Positions 17,680 to 27,934 of a stretch of 64,000 bases of DNA are shown piece by piece. The translations under genes and the position numbers were made by a program. The stretch spans positions 1 through 64,000 of the forward strand of contig NZ_QNGB01000019.1 in assembly GCF_003298505.1 (NCBI RefSeq), written 5' to 3'. Every line of letters starts with the position of its first letter. Within the stretch, counting starts at the first letter, position 1. This stretch comes from Roseovarius sp. TE539 (GTDB lineage Bacteria; Pseudomonadota; Alphaproteobacteria; Rhodobacterales; Rhodobacteraceae). The notes below the pieces were generated by a model, which was not told the DNA's origin, made no database searches, and worked only from the letters and a program-made list of their open reading frames with translations.

Positions 17680-18767
17680 TTCTGGATTTCTACCTTGCTC
17701 GCAAGTTCCTGTGGACCTTTCTCGGCATGTTCTTCGTGTTCATGGTGTTGCTGGGGCTGATCGACCTGGTGGACGAATTGCAGGATTTCCCGGACCTGCC
17801 ATTCGCCGAGGTTGTCCGGATCGTGCTGCTGAACATGCCGCAGGAAAACTACGAGTTCCTGCCACTGGTCCTGATCCTGTCGTCAGTGGCACTTTTCATG
17901 CGGCTGGCACGCAGTTCGGAACTGGTGGTTGTCAGGTCGGCCGGGCGCTCGGCGCTGCGCGGATTGCTGGCGCCGTTGACAGTTGCGCTGCTGATCGGGA
18001 TGATCTCGGTCACGATGCTCAACCCGATCGTCGCCGGCACCGCCAAGCTTGCCAAGGACGTCGAGAACAGCCATGCCGAGGGTGGCACAAGTATTCTCGC
18101 GCTTTCTTCCGAAGGCCTGTGGCTTCGTCAGGGCGGCCCAACCGGGCAGACAGTCATTCATTCCGAACGCGCCAGCTCGGATCTCGATGTGCTTTTCGAC
18201 ACCACCTTCATCTCCTTTTCGCCCGACGGCGAGCCGCTGCGCCGCATCACCGCGCGGCGTGCCACGCTGGGCGAGGGCGAATGGCACGTCACGGATGCAA
18301 AGATCTGGGATCTGACCCCGGGGCGCAACGCCGAAGCCGCCGCACGCCGGCTGGAAACCCTCAGCGTCCCCTCCGAACTGACCCGCGACAGCATTGTCGA
18401 CAGTTTCGGCAAGCCCGAATACATCCTGATCTGGGATCTGCCCGAATTCATCTCGCAACTGGAAGGCGCGGGCTTTTCGGCCCGGCGCTACGCCGTGTGG
18501 TTCCAGATGGAGTTGGCCCGCCCGATCTATCTCATGGCACTCGTTGTGATGACCGCGGCTTTCACCATGCGCCATGCCCGTCTTTCGAATGCGGGCGTTT
18601 CGGTCCTGTCGGCGGTGTTGCTTGGCTTCGGACTGCATTACATCCGGAACTTCGCACAGGTGCTGGGCGAGAACGGGCAAATACCGGTGATGCTGGCCGC
18701 ATGGGCCCCACCGGTGGCGGGGCTGCTCATGGCGACCGGAATCTTCCTGCACATGGAGGACGGATGA
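17676..18767 (+). CDS. lptG: LPS export ABC transporter permease LptG
   Basis: A 363-residue second permease of the Lpt transporter. The N-terminus ILDFYLARKFLWTFLGMFFVFMVLLGLIDLVDE is typical, with the coupling-helix region VRSAGRSALRG near residue 88 and three C-terminal membrane segments. It overlaps lptF and lptD by four bases on each side, so the three are translationally coupled. Confidence 0.93.
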   Translation: MILDFYLARKFLWTFLGMFFVFMVLLGLIDLVDELQDFPDLPFAEVVRIVLLNMPQENYEFLPLVLILSSVALFMRLARSSELVVVRSAGRSALRGLLAPLTVALLIGMISVTMLNPIVAGTAKLAKDVENSHAEGGTSILALSSEGLWLRQGGPTGQTVIHSERASSDLDVLFDTTFISFSPDGEPLRRITARRATLGEGEWHVTDAKIWDLTPGRNAEAAARRLETLSVPSELTRDSIVDSFGKPEYILIWDLPEFISQLEGAGFSARRYAVWFQMELARPIYLMALVVMTAAFTMRHARLSNAGVSVLSAVLLGFGLHYIRNFAQVLGENGQIPVMLAAWAPPVAGLLMATGIFLHMEDG

Positions 18768-21034
18768 CGGCGTCACGCCCATATCGCCCACGCCTCCGAA
18801 GCGTCGCGATACCCTGTCGCAGGGAAGGATCCGGACGGGACGTCCTGTTGATCGCGATCCTCATGGTTGCGTTTGCGCTGCTCCTTGCGTTCGCTCCAGC
18901 CCGTCCGGCCACCGCACAGGCACAGGGGGCGGCGGCTGCACAACCGGCCATGCTGGTGGCGGACGACGTGCGCCTGAGCGGTGAAAACCGCCTCGAGGCG
19001 CATGGCAACGTCGAGGCCTATTTCCAGGGTCAGCGCCTCCGTGCAACCTCGATCACCTATGATCGCGCCACTGATCGGCTGGAAATCACCGGTCCCATCA
19101 CCCTGACGGATGGCGGCTACACCACCGTCCTCGCCGATAGCGCCAGCCTCGATCGCGACATGCAGAACGGCCTTCTGCGCGGCGCCCGGATGGTCATGGA
19201 CGAGCGCCTTCAGGTGGCCGGCGCCCAACTGAACCGCGAGGACGGGCGCCTTTCGCAGCTCTACAACGCCACTGTCACCTCCTGCCGGGTCTGCGAACAT
19301 GGCCGCCCCCCGTTGTGGCAGATCCGGGCCAAGCGCGTTGTCCACGACAACCAGGCGCGGCAGCTTTACCTGCACAATGCGCAGTTCCGGATTCTGGACG
19401 TGCCGGTTTTCTACCTGCCGCGCCTGCGCCTGCCGGATCCCACGGTTGAGCGCGCGAGTGGCTTCCTTGTGCCTGTGATCCGCACCTCGAGCCTGCTCGG
19501 TACGGGTGTGAAGGTGCCCTATTTCCTTCGTCTGGGCGACCATGCCGACATCACCCTCACCCCGTATGTATCGGAAAAGACCCGGACACTGGAATTCCGG
19601 TATCGGCAGGCATTCAGCAATGGCGATCTGCGCCTCAACGGAGCGATCTCGGATGACGATCTTACCAATCGCGACACCCGCGGCTACCTTTTCGGAGAAG
19701 GCAGGTTCGACATCGGCAACGACTTCAAGCTCAACTTCGATGTCGAGCTTACCAGCGACGACGCCTACCTGGTCGATTACGGGTACTCCGGCAAGGATCG
19801 TCTTGAAAGCCAGATCGAACTGGAGCGCACCGACCGCAACACGTGGTTGCGCGGCGCAGTGACCGGGTTTCACAGCATCCGCGATGGCGAACAGAATTCG
19901 ACCCTGCCCACCATAGTGGGCGACATCGCCTACGAACGGCGCATCTTCCCCGAGCGGACCGGCGGCGAAGTGCGCCTTACCGCCGAGGCCCACAGTCATT
20001 TCCGATCTTCCGATCTTGCCGTGGATGGTCCCGATTTCGATACCTTTGCAGACGGACGGGACGTGACCAGACTGACCACAGCCGCCGACTGGCGTCGAAG
20101 CTGGACCCTTGCCGGTGGGCTGCGCGGCACGGTGATGACCGGTCTTGCCATTGATCACTTCGAGATCCGGCAGGCCGGTGTGACGAGTGCCGGCTCGGCG
20201 ACAGAATTGACACCTTCGACGGCGGTGCAGCTGCGCTGGCCGCTGATAAGGACGGGCACCGGGGGCGTCACCCATGTCGTCGAACCCGTGGCCCAACTGG
20301 CCTGGGTCGGCGGGTCGGATCCTTTCGTGCCCAACGACGAAAGCACCCGCAACGAATTCGACGAGGGCAACCTTTTCTCTTTGTCACGGTTCACCGAAAC
20401 GGACCGGCGCGAACGCGGCGCCAGTGCAGCCTATGGTGTCACCTGGACACGGACCGATCCGCAAGGTTGGCACGGCAACCTGACCCTGGGCCAGGTGGTG
20501 CGCGAGGAACGGCAGACAGAGCCGGGTGGCGGCTTCAGCTTCACCCAGACATCGGGGTTGCGCGGTGACTACTCCGATCTGCTTGTTTCCGGGCAGGTGC
20601 ACATGCCGTCCGGGTTCAGCTTGTTCGCACGCGGAATATTCGACCCGGAACTTGATACCGAGAAGGCCGAGGCGCGGGCATTCTGGTACACCGACAAGAC
20701 GCAGTTCGGCGCATCCTACATTTGGCTCGGGGACGATCCGGCGGAAAACCGCAACGGTACGCTGTCGGAATGGGCCTTCAATGGCAGCTACCGCTTTACC
20801 CGCCACTGGACTGGCAGTGCTCAATGGCGTTATGACGTCGCCAACGACGAAAGCGTCACCGCCGGCGCCGGCGTGACCTACACCAACGAATGCGTGGAGG
20901 TATCGTTGTCGGCGCTGCGCCGCTTCACGTCGTCAACCGTGCTTGAACCTTCGACGGATATCAGCTTGACCGTCGGACTGCGCGGCTTCAGCACGCGAAC
21001 CCAGGACAAGAGCTATGTCCGCACATGCAAGTAA
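18764..21034 (+). CDS. lptD: LPS assembly outer membrane protein LptD
   Basis: A 756-residue outer membrane protein that inserts LPS into the outer leaflet together with LptE. A signal-type hydrophobic segment (about 26-46) is followed by an OstA/LptA-like domain (DDVRLSGENRLEAHGNVE...) and a large beta-barrel. Cys occur as TSCRVCEHG early and as TNECVE and RTCK at the end, the arrangement that allows disulfides between the periplasmic domain and the barrel. The ATG at 18764 overlaps the lptG stop. Confidence 0.93.
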   Translation: MTASRPYRPRLRSVAIPCRREGSGRDVLLIAILMVAFALLLAFAPARPATAQAQGAAAAQPAMLVADDVRLSGENRLEAHGNVEAYFQGQRLRATSITYDRATDRLEITGPITLTDGGYTTVLADSASLDRDMQNGLLRGARMVMDERLQVAGAQLNREDGRLSQLYNATVTSCRVCEHGRPPLWQIRAKRVVHDNQARQLYLHNAQFRILDVPVFYLPRLRLPDPTVERASGFLVPVIRTSSLLGTGVKVPYFLRLGDHADITLTPYVSEKTRTLEFRYRQAFSNGDLRLNGAISDDDLTNRDTRGYLFGEGRFDIGNDFKLNFDVELTSDDAYLVDYGYSGKDRLESQIELERTDRNTWLRGAVTGFHSIRDGEQNSTLPTIVGDIAYERRIFPERTGGEVRLTAEAHSHFRSSDLAVDGPDFDTFADGRDVTRLTTAADWRRSWTLAGGLRGTVMTGLAIDHFEIRQAGVTSAGSATELTPSTAVQLRWPLIRTGTGGVTHVVEPVAQLAWVGGSDPFVPNDESTRNEFDEGNLFSLSRFTETDRRERGASAAYGVTWTRTDPQGWHGNLTLGQVVREERQTEPGGGFSFTQTSGLRGDYSDLLVSGQVHMPSGFSLFARGIFDPELDTEKAEARAFWYTDKTQFGASYIWLGDDPAENRNGTLSEWAFNGSYRFTRHWTGSAQWRYDVANDESVTAGAGVTYTNECVEVSLSALRRFTSSTVLEPSTDISLTVGLRGFSTRTQDKSYVRTCK

Positions 21035-21050
21035 CAGGCAAACAGGCATC

Positions 21051-22301
21051 ATGATACGACCCTCCCGCACCGCCGCGACGGCCCTCCTGGCCGGCATCGC
21101 GTTTCTGTTCGCCGCGGCCCTCGGCCTTGCCGCCCCGCGCGCCACGGCACAGAATCTCTTCGAGCCGGTGATCACCGTAGATGGGAACGCCATCACGCGC
21201 TACGAACTGGACCAGCGTGCCAAGCTGCTCAGCCTGCTGCGCGCGCCGGCCAATCCCGAACGTCTGGCCCGCGAACAGCTGATCGAGGAGCGGCTCAAGA
21301 TGAACGCCGCCCGCAGTGCCGGCGTGACCATCGACGACGCCACCATTCGCGAGGGCATGGAAAACTTTGCCAGTCAGGGCGATGTCACCGCGGATCAACT
21401 GATCGAGCAGCTCGACGCCGCCGGCGTGTCCGAGCAATCGTTCCGCGATTTCGTTCGTGCCGGGATCACATGGCGCGAAATGGTGCGCGCCCGCTTTTCC
21501 TCCCGCGTTTCGGTCAGCGAGGAGGATCTGGACCGCGCGCAATCAGCTGTCAGCGGGCGTGCGGGTGTGCGCGTTCTTCTGTCCGAAATCATCATTCCCA
21601 TGCAGGAAGGTCAGGAGAACCGGATTCAGGCCCTTGCCCAGACCCTCTCCGAAATCACCTCGCCCAAGGCGTTCTCGGCCAATGCGAGGCAATATTCGGC
21701 CTCTCCCTCACGCGACGATGGCGGGCAGCTTGACTGGCTGTCGCTCAACAAGCTGCCGCAACAGCTCCGGCCGGTGGTCCTGGGCCTGGCCCCAGGTGAA
21801 GTGACAGACCCGATTCCGATTCAGGGCGCCCTGGCGCTTTTCCAGATGCGCGCCATCGAAGAGGTCGATGCGCCCAGCCCTGACTACGCGGCAATCGAAT
21901 ATGCCATCTATCACCTTGACGGCGGACGCAGCCCCGAATCCCTTGAACGCGCGGCCGAGATCGAGGCCAATACCGATACCTGCGATGATCTTTACGGCGT
22001 CGTCGGGAACACCTCGCCGGAGGTATTGCAACGCACGAGCAAGGCCCCATCCGAGATTCCGCGGGACGTGGCGCTGGAGCTGGCGCGTCTTGATCCCGGC
22101 GAAATATCGACAAACCTGACAGGTGGCGATGGCCGGACACTCATGGTGCTGATGCTGTGCGGACGCACCGAGGAAATCCAGGAAGATCCCGATGGCGCCG
22201 CCGAGGATCTCGCGCGACGGATCGGCAACCAGAGGCTCGAGGCATTTGCCCAAAGCTGGCTCGAGCAGCTGCGCGCAGAGGCGCGGATCATCGAGAAATG
22301 A
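21051..22301 (+). CDS. surA: Periplasmic chaperone / peptidyl-prolyl isomerase SurA
   Basis: A protein of about 416 residues with signal peptide (AALGLAAPRATAQ), an N-terminal SurA chaperone domain (ITRYELDQRAKLL to ARFSSRVSVSEEDL) and one parvulin-like domain (VLLSEIIIPM... ARQYSASPSRDDGGQLDWL). It escorts outer membrane proteins, including its operon partner LptD. An alternative ATG at 21015 overlaps the end of lptD and has AGGA upstream; it would add 12 residues before the signal peptide. The stop overlaps pdxA (ATGA). Confidence 0.88.
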   Translation: MIRPSRTAATALLAGIAFLFAAALGLAAPRATAQNLFEPVITVDGNAITRYELDQRAKLLSLLRAPANPERLAREQLIEERLKMNAARSAGVTIDDATIREGMENFASQGDVTADQLIEQLDAAGVSEQSFRDFVRAGITWREMVRARFSSRVSVSEEDLDRAQSAVSGRAGVRVLLSEIIIPMQEGQENRIQALAQTLSEITSPKAFSANARQYSASPSRDDGGQLDWLSLNKLPQQLRPVVLGLAPGEVTDPIPIQGALALFQMRAIEEVDAPSPDYAAIEYAIYHLDGGRSPESLERAAEIEANTDTCDDLYGVVGNTSPEVLQRTSKAPSEIPRDVALELARLDPGEISTNLTGGDGRTLMVLMLCGRTEEIQEDPDGAAEDLARRIGNQRLEAFAQSWLEQLRAEARIIEK

Positions 22302-23275
22302 CCACTCCTCTGGCGCTGACCTGCGGCGAACCGGCCGGGATCGGCCCTGAAATCGCCGTCGCGGCGTGGCGCGAACTCGGTGCCGGATTGCCGTTCTTCT
22401 GGATCGGTGACCCGGCCCACCTGCCCGGAACCTGCCCGGTCGTCGAGATTGCGCAGCCCAGTGACACCCGGGCGGCCTGCGCCCGCGGCCTGCCTGTCCT
22501 GCGCCACGATTTTCCCGGTCCGCGATTGCCGGGCCGCCCTGATCCGGCGCAGGCGCAGGGTATCATCGACGTCATCGCGCGCGGTGCCGATCTGGTATCC
22601 TCGGGCGCGGCGGCCGCGCTCTGCACTGCCCCGATCAACAAACAGGCACTCGCCGAAGGCGCGGGGTTCTCCCATCCCGGCCATACCGAGTATCTTGCCG
22701 CGCTCGCGGGGACGAAAAAAGTGGTGATGATGCTGGCCTGCGAGGCGCTGCGCGTCGTACCGGCCACGATCCACATCCCGCTTTCCGAGGTGCCGGCGCG
22801 GCTCAACGGCGAGGATCTGGAGGAAACGATCCGTATCACCCATGCGGGGCTCATCCGCGATTTCGGTATAGCCGGGCCGCGTATTGCGGTGGCCGGGCTC
22901 AACCCACATGCCGGAGAGGGCGGGCGCATGGGCCGCGAGGAGATCGAGATTATCACCCCGACGCTGGACCGCCTGCGCGCCGAAGGCATGGACATCGCCG
23001 GCCCCCTGCCCGCCGACACGATGTTCCATGACGCCGCGCGCACGCGCTATGACGCGGCGGTGGCGATGTATCACGATCAGGCGCTCATTCCCGTCAAGAC
23101 GCTGGATTTCGATCACGGCGTGAACGTCACGCTGGGCCTGCCTTTTATCCGTACGTCGCCCGATCATGGCACCGCGCTCGACATTGCCGGGCACGGCACG
23201 GCCAACCCCGCCTCGTTGATCGCGGCGCTGCGCATGGGCGCCCGCATGGCCGCTGCCCGCGCCGCGACCCGATGA
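22298..23275 (+). CDS. pdxA: 4-hydroxythreonine-4-phosphate dehydrogenase
   Basis: A 325-residue NAD-dependent enzyme of vitamin B6 (pyridoxal 5'-phosphate) synthesis. Metal ligands are in HPGHTEYLA and [11 protein letters not shown], and [13 protein letters not shown] is the usual N-terminus. It sits between surA and rsmA with four-base overlaps on both sides, the widespread surA-pdxA-rsmA order. Confidence 0.95.
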   Translation: MTTPLALTCGEPAGIGPEIAVAAWRELGAGLPFFWIGDPAHLPGTCPVVEIAQPSDTRAACARGLPVLRHDFPGPRLPGRPDPAQAQGIIDVIARGADLVSSGAAAALCTAPINKQALAEGAGFSHPGHTEYLAALAGTKKVVMMLACEALRVVPATIHIPLSEVPARLNGEDLEETIRITHAGLIRDFGIAGPRIAVAGLNPHAGEGGRMGREEIEIITPTLDRLRAEGMDIAGPLPADTMFHDAARTRYDAAVAMYHDQALIPVKTLDFDHGVNVTLGLPFIRTSPDHGTALDIAGHGTANPASLIAALRMGARMAAARAATR

Positions 23276-24111
23276 AAACGCTTGATACCCTGCCACCGCT
23301 TTCGCGGGTGATCGCCGATCACGACCTCGACGCGCGCCGGTCACTTGGGCAGAATTTCCTGCTGGATCTCAACCTAACCGGCAAGATCGCCCGTCAGGCG
23401 GGCGATCTGACCGGCGCGGACATCCTGGAGATCGGCCCCGGCCCCGGCGGCCTGACGCGAGGGCTTCTGGCCGAGGGCGCGCGCCGCGTTCTGGCTGTGG
23501 AAAAGGACCGCCGCTGCCTGCCCGCGCTGAAGCAAATCGCCGACGCCTGCCCCGGACGGCTGGAGGTGATCGAGGCCGACGCGCTGCAACTCGATCCGCT
23601 GGCCCATCTCACGCCGCCGGTGAAGGTGGTGGCGAACCTGCCCTACAATGTCGGAACCGAACTTCTGGTGCGCTGGCTCACCCCGCGGGACTGGCCCCCG
23701 TTCTGGCAGAGCCTCACGCTGATGTTCCAGCGCGAGGTCGCCGAGAGGATCGTGGCAACGCCGGGCTCGAAGGCCTATGGACGGCTGTCGTTGCTGGCGC
23801 AATGGCGGTCCGTGCCCCGGATCGTCCTGAACCTGCCGCCGGGGGCCTTTTCTCCGCCCCCAAAGGTGTCCAGCGCCGTGGTGCACCTGCAAGCCCTTCC
23901 CGCGCCGCGCTTCCCTGCCGATCACAAGGTTCTGGAACGGGTGGTCGCGATGGCCTTCAACCAGCGCAGAAAGATGCTGCGCGCCGCGCTCAAGGGCCTT
24001 TGCCCCGATATCGGGGACCGCCTTCGCGCGGCCGGCATCGACCCCACTCAGCGGGCCGAGACAGTAACCCTCGAACAGTTCTGCGCCCTGGCCCGGAACG
24101 TCCCCGGGTAA
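23272..24111 (+). CDS. rsmA: 16S rRNA dimethyladenosine transferase RsmA (KsgA)
   Basis: A 279-residue SAM-dependent methyltransferase that dimethylates two adjacent adenines at the 3' end of 16S r[12 protein letters not shown] (24-32), the SAM motif LEIGPGPG (52-59) and the catalytic NLPYNVG are all present. It is the last gene of the lpt-surA-pdxA operon; the next genes run in the opposite direction. Confidence 0.96.
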   Translation: MKTLDTLPPLSRVIADHDLDARRSLGQNFLLDLNLTGKIARQAGDLTGADILEIGPGPGGLTRGLLAEGARRVLAVEKDRRCLPALKQIADACPGRLEVIEADALQLDPLAHLTPPVKVVANLPYNVGTELLVRWLTPRDWPPFWQSLTLMFQREVAERIVATPGSKAYGRLSLLAQWRSVPRIVLNLPPGAFSPPPKVSSAVVHLQALPAPRFPADHKVLERVVAMAFNQRRKMLRAALKGLCPDIGDRLRAAGIDPTQRAETVTLEQFCALARNVPG

Positions 24112-24182
24112 ACATGTTGCGCCAGATCGGAGTGACCCGACCGTGGTGTCAGCAACGGGCACGCGCCCACCCGGGCGGCCCG

Positions 24183-25313
24183 TCAGATCACCGGCAACTC
24201 GGGCCCGGCCAGAGGGCTCAACGCCTCAGCCGCCCCCGCGCGGATCACCACCACTTCCTCGTGGACCATGATCCGTCCCGGCCCGGTCACCACGCCCGGC
24301 TCCAGCGTGATCACCATACCCGGGTGCAGCTCCGTCCGGTCCCGTGCCGTCAGCGACAGCCCCTCGGTGAGCTGCATGCCCAGCCCGTGACCCAGCCGTC
24401 CCTCGTCCTGCGCGGTTCCCGTGACCGCCGCCATCGCGCGCCATACATCGCTGGCCAGAGCCCCCGGCCGGGCGGTGTCCAGCCCGGCCCGCACCGCCTC
24501 GATCAACCGGCGATGTGCATCGCGCTGCGGCCGAAGGCCGTACCCGATCGCGACGTTTCTGTCGAAATCACAGAAATACCCGGCCTTGACCGCGCCTGTA
24601 TCCAGCATCAGGACATCGCCCTCGGCAAGCGGCGCTTCAGTTGCAGGCGAAATCACGTCCCCGTATCCATCCGGCCCGGCCCCGCCGGCTATATAAGGCA
24701 CGCAATCGGCGCCTTCCTCCAACAGCAAACGCTGGAAATCCCGGAAAACCCGCGCCAGCGGCACACCGGGCGCCACGATCTCGTCCAGCCGCCCGAAGGC
24801 CCGCCCCGCCACGGCACAGCTTTGCCGGATACGGGTGATCTCGGCCTCCGACTTCACTGATCGTAACGCTGCGACGATCCCAGCATCGCCACGCCATTCC
24901 AGCCCGCTATCGCGCCGCACCCGGTCGAAATCGTCAAGCGGCATGCGCAACATGCTTTCCGGACCCGAGGGCACACCGACAGGCCCGCCAATCTCGCGCA
25001 GAGCCTCCGCAAGCAGGCTGATCCCGTCATCATCGGGCCGTGGCGCAGGCCAGGTCCGGATGTCGCGCACCCATGTCCGCTGCATCAGCGCCGCGCCGAT
25101 CTCGGGGATCACCGCCACCGGATCGCCATGTGCGGCAAGGACAAGGAACCAGGGCCGGCTCGGGCTTTCCCAGAAACGGGTTAGAAAACCGCTGAAGTAG
25201 CGGAAATCCGCCTCGGCCGTCAGCAGCAGGGCGCCAAGGCCAGCCGCGCCCATCCGCGCCTGCGCGGCGGCAACACGCGCGCGGTACTCTTCCTCGGCAA
25301 ATCCCTCGCTCAC
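24183..25313 (-). CDS. M24 family metallopeptidase (Xaa-Pro-type)
   Basis: A 376-residue protein with a creatinase-like N-terminal domain (about 1-140) and a pita-bread catalytic domain. The five metal ligands can be placed: Asp in MLDTGAVKAGYFCDFDRN (two), His in GHGLGMQ, Glu in LEPGV and Glu in VHEEVV. Such proteins include Xaa-Pro dipeptidases and hydrolases of small amides such as ectoine hydrolase, so the substrate is open. Its start overlaps the stop of the PLP lyase upstream by four bases, indicating a two-gene operon. Confidence 0.85.
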   Translation of the reverse strand: MSEGFAEEEYRARVAAAQARMGAAGLGALLLTAEADFRYFSGFLTRFWESPSRPWFLVLAAHGDPVAVIPEIGAALMQRTWVRDIRTWPAPRPDDDGISLLAEALREIGGPVGVPSGPESMLRMPLDDFDRVRRDSGLEWRGDAGIVAALRSVKSEAEITRIRQSCAVAGRAFGRLDEIVAPGVPLARVFRDFQRLLLEEGADCVPYIAGGAGPDGYGDVISPATEAPLAEGDVLMLDTGAVKAGYFCDFDRNVAIGYGLRPQRDAHRRLIEAVRAGLDTARPGALASDVWRAMAAVTGTAQDEGRLGHGLGMQLTEGLSLTARDRTELHPGMVITLEPGVVTGPGRIMVHEEVVVIRAGAAEALSPLAGPELPVI

Positions 25314-26350
25314 ATTTCCGCCTCTTCACTCAGGATCACCAAAACGCGGTCTTCGCGGCCGGGCTGCGGTGTCATCGCGCGCAGCGCCGCCAGCCCCGCG
25401 GCACCGGATTCTGTCGTGGCCAGCCCCCGGGCCTCCAATTGCGGCAGCACCGCGGCGGCCTGTGCGTCACTGACGGTCACGAAGGCATCGGCATCCCGCG
25501 CCAGCCCCTTGAGAGCGATCAGCGAAGGCGCCTTGCAATCCAGCCGCCCCATGCTGGACACCGGTCCGGCCGCCGTTACCGGCCGGCCGGCCGCGATCGA
25601 ATCCCTCAGCGCCGGTGCCGCTTCCGGTTCGACCACCACGATGCGCGGGCCGTCCCCCCAGGCCTGCCGGAACCATGCGGCGCAGGCCCCGGCAAGACCG
25701 CCGACACCGGCCTGAAGCATCACGAGGTCAGGCGCGTCCGGCATGGCCCCGGTGATCTCGGCCGCCATCGCCAGATATCCCTCCATCAGACGATGCGGCA
25801 GGTCGAAATAGCCCGGCCAGGAACTATCCGAAAGCAGCGTCCAGCCATTGTCACGCGCCGCTCGGGACGCCGCGTTCATGCTGGCCTCGTATTCCTGCCC
25901 TGCGCGGATCACCTCGGCCCCCTTGCCGCGCAGCCGGGCGGCGAAGCTCTCGGGCACGGTCCCGGCCAGATATATCACGGCGCGGGCCCCGAATATCCGC
26001 GCGCCGGCGGCAACGGAGAGGCCATGATTGCCCGCACTGGCGGTCACGTAAACCCGCCCCGACAACGCGCCTGACAGGTCCGTGGAACCGGTTGCCGCGG
26101 CCTCGTGGGCAATCACATAGGCCGCACCGAGCGCCTTGAAACTGCCCAGGCCCATGCGCTGACGTTCGTCCTTGACCATCACCCGCGCACCGAAACCGCT
26201 GCATGGGACCAACGGCGTCGGCGCGGCCGTGGGGCATCGGCTCAACAAGAACTCCGGCCGCGACGCGTCGACACTCGGCCACGGCGCATCCGACAGCACT
26301 TCGTCCGGCAGGCCGCGCCCCCGCCATGGATTCAGGGGAATGTCCATCAC
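25310..26350 (-). CDS. Fold-type II PLP-dependent lyase (diaminopropionate ammonia-lyase / threonine dehydratase-like)
   Basis: A 346-residue enzyme. The PLP lysine lies in GLGSFKALGAAY (Lys72), the phosphate-binding loop is SAGNHG, and GVGGLAG follows as the second glycine-rich loop. The N-terminus (NPWRGRGLPDEVL, PTPLVPC) is closest to diaminopropionate ammonia-lyases, although the loop has SAGNHG rather than the TDGNHG I know from those. A 2,3-diamino or beta-hydroxy amino acid is a reasonable substrate guess. It is coupled to an M24 hydrolase, which may make its substrate from a peptide or amide. Confidence 0.75.
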   Translation of the reverse strand: MMDIPLNPWRGRGLPDEVLSDAPWPSVDASRPEFLLSRCPTAAPTPLVPCSGFGARVMVKDERQRMGLGSFKALGAAYVIAHEAAATGSTDLSGALSGRVYVTASAGNHGLSVAAGARIFGARAVIYLAGTVPESFAARLRGKGAEVIRAGQEYEASMNAASRAARDNGWTLLSDSSWPGYFDLPHRLMEGYLAMAAEITGAMPDAPDLVMLQAGVGGLAGACAAWFRQAWGDGPRIVVVEPEAAPALRDSIAAGRPVTAAGPVSSMGRLDCKAPSLIALKGLARDADAFVTVSDAQAAAVLPQLEARGLATTESGAAGLAALRAMTPQPGREDRVLVILSEEAEM

Positions 26351-26839
26351 CTCTCCTCTTGTCAGGCTGGGCGCAAGTCAAGACCGGCGCCCGGCTGCGG
26401 TCAAGCCGGAACAGTGACTCAGGGTATTCCGCGGCCGATCAGGCGGCCGCGTCACGCCACACGCGCTTCCTTTCGGATGCACCTGAAAACCCTCCAACGA
26501 CGGACATAGCCGAAAAACGCACGATGACGGGGCCGATCCTGCCCGGAAAAAGCCATTGTCGCGCTCACCGCAGGATCCAGATTCGCCACAATCGGGTCCG
26601 ATATTGAAGATGCATCCCGTCCTCTCGTGATCGGTAAACCCATGTTTCACGTTGTTCCGCCTCCGGATTTGCCGCGGCACACGCGCCTATTCGAACTGAT
26701 CCGCCAGGAAAACCTCGCGCACCTTGTGGCGAGCAGACTGCACGCGCGACCGGTCGGGACACCGGATGAAAGTCACCGCATCATCCGACGTGCGACGCGA
26801 TCCCTGCAAGCCCTGCACCCGACAAGCGTATGACACCCG
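26351..26839. other. 489-base region without a convincing gene
   Basis: The region separates two minus-strand units. A 63-codon plus-strand frame (ATG 26642, stop 26833) has a helical-looking sequence (HTRLFELIRQENLAHLVASRL) but lacks a ribosome site and has mixed third-position GC, so I do not call it. GCGGCCGATCAGGCGGCCGC at about 26433 is a near-palindrome without a U-tract. Confidence 0.35.
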
Positions 26840-27853
26840 TCAGCTGAACATCGCATCCAGGTCGGTGGTGCCGTTCTTGTTGAGGTCATCCTTGTGGGCG
26901 TCGATGAAGGCATCGGCCCGGGCGCGTCCGGCCTCCTTCAGCCGCCCGAGGACATGAGGCGTCGGCATCAGCTTGGTGGCTACGGACAGTTCCCGCATCA
27001 AAACGTCATCGGCGATCATGTGCACCAGGACCCGTTTCATGCGGCCTTCAGGCAACTGCCCTTCGCAAAGAAGGCGTTGCACGAAGGCGATTGCGCGCAG
27101 CTCGCGAAGAAGCGAGGAATTGAAACTTATCTCGTTGATACGGTTCTGGATCTCCTGCGGGCTGCGCGGCACCTCGGTACGTTCGAGGGGGTTGATGTTG
27201 ACCACCACGATATCGGCGGGCAAGTCATGGCTGAACAACGGGAAAAGCGCCGGGTTGCCGGTGTAGCCGCCATCCCAGTAATGCGCGCCGTCGATCTCCA
27301 CAGCCTGAAAAAGCGTTGGCAGGCAGGCCGAGGCCAAAAGGCTCCGGGTGCTGATCTCGTGGCCCGTGAAGACGCGGATCTTGCCGGTGTGAACATTGGT
27401 TGCACCGACGAACAAGCGTGGCCCCGCGGTGGCGCAGACCGTATCGTAATCGAATTCATCGGCAATGCCGGTCAGCGGGTTGCGATAAAACGGACCGTAC
27501 GCATAAGGCGACACCATGCGCGAGACGGCATCCGCCATGTTGTAATGCAGGGAATGTTCCAGGGCCGAGGAAATCGCGCCGGGCATCAGCGGCCCTGCCA
27601 TCCAGGCCGGCATGCGCATGTCCCCCACGGCACCCAGCCGTCCCCATAACCAATCGAGGTTTTCGCGCGCCCCATCGCGCCCCCCCTTGAGCCAGCCGGA
27701 TTTGAACGCCGCACCGTTGAGCGCCCCTGCCGAAGTGCCCGAGATCCCGGCAACCTCAATGTCCGGCTCGTCCAGCAAACGATCGAGCACCCCCCAGGTG
27801 AAGGCCCCGTGCGCGCCGCCGCCCTGAAGGGCCAGATTGATGCGGATCGTCAT
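26840..27853 (-). CDS. Patatin-like phospholipase
   Basis: A 337-residue serine hydrolase. The oxyanion loop GGGAHGAF (11-18), the nucleophile in GTSAG (Ser41) and the catalytic Asp in YWDGGYTGN are all present. It lies downstream of 3-hydroxybutyrate dehydrogenase, and the pair is common in alphaproteobacteria that store polyhydroxybutyrate. A role in hydrolysing PHB oligomers or granule lipids is plausible but unproven. Confidence 0.9.
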   Translation of the reverse strand: MTIRINLALQGGGAHGAFTWGVLDRLLDEPDIEVAGISGTSAGALNGAAFKSGWLKGGRDGARENLDWLWGRLGAVGDMRMPAWMAGPLMPGAISSALEHSLHYNMADAVSRMVSPYAYGPFYRNPLTGIADEFDYDTVCATAGPRLFVGATNVHTGKIRVFTGHEISTRSLLASACLPTLFQAVEIDGAHYWDGGYTGNPALFPLFSHDLPADIVVVNINPLERTEVPRSPQEIQNRINEISFNSSLLRELRAIAFVQRLLCEGQLPEGRMKRVLVHMIADDVLMRELSVATKLMPTPHVLGRLKEAGRARADAFIDAHKDDLNKNGTTDLDAMFS

Positions 27854-27934
27854 TTTCGTTCATCTCCCCGGCTCCGCGCATGAAGCCGGTCCGAGGCTTT
27901 GCCCACGCCGAACGTCATCGCGAAGCGCCAAGAC

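Noticed and set aside
17609-18763. Extension of lptD back to 17609
   Set aside because: The upstream 385 codons lie over lptG in a different frame; the ATG at 18764 overlapping the lptG stop gives a normal LptD.
26642-26833. 63-codon plus-strand frame with helical-looking sequence
   Set aside because: No Shine-Dalgarno, third-position GC lower than in real genes nearby, no known family; kept only as a note.
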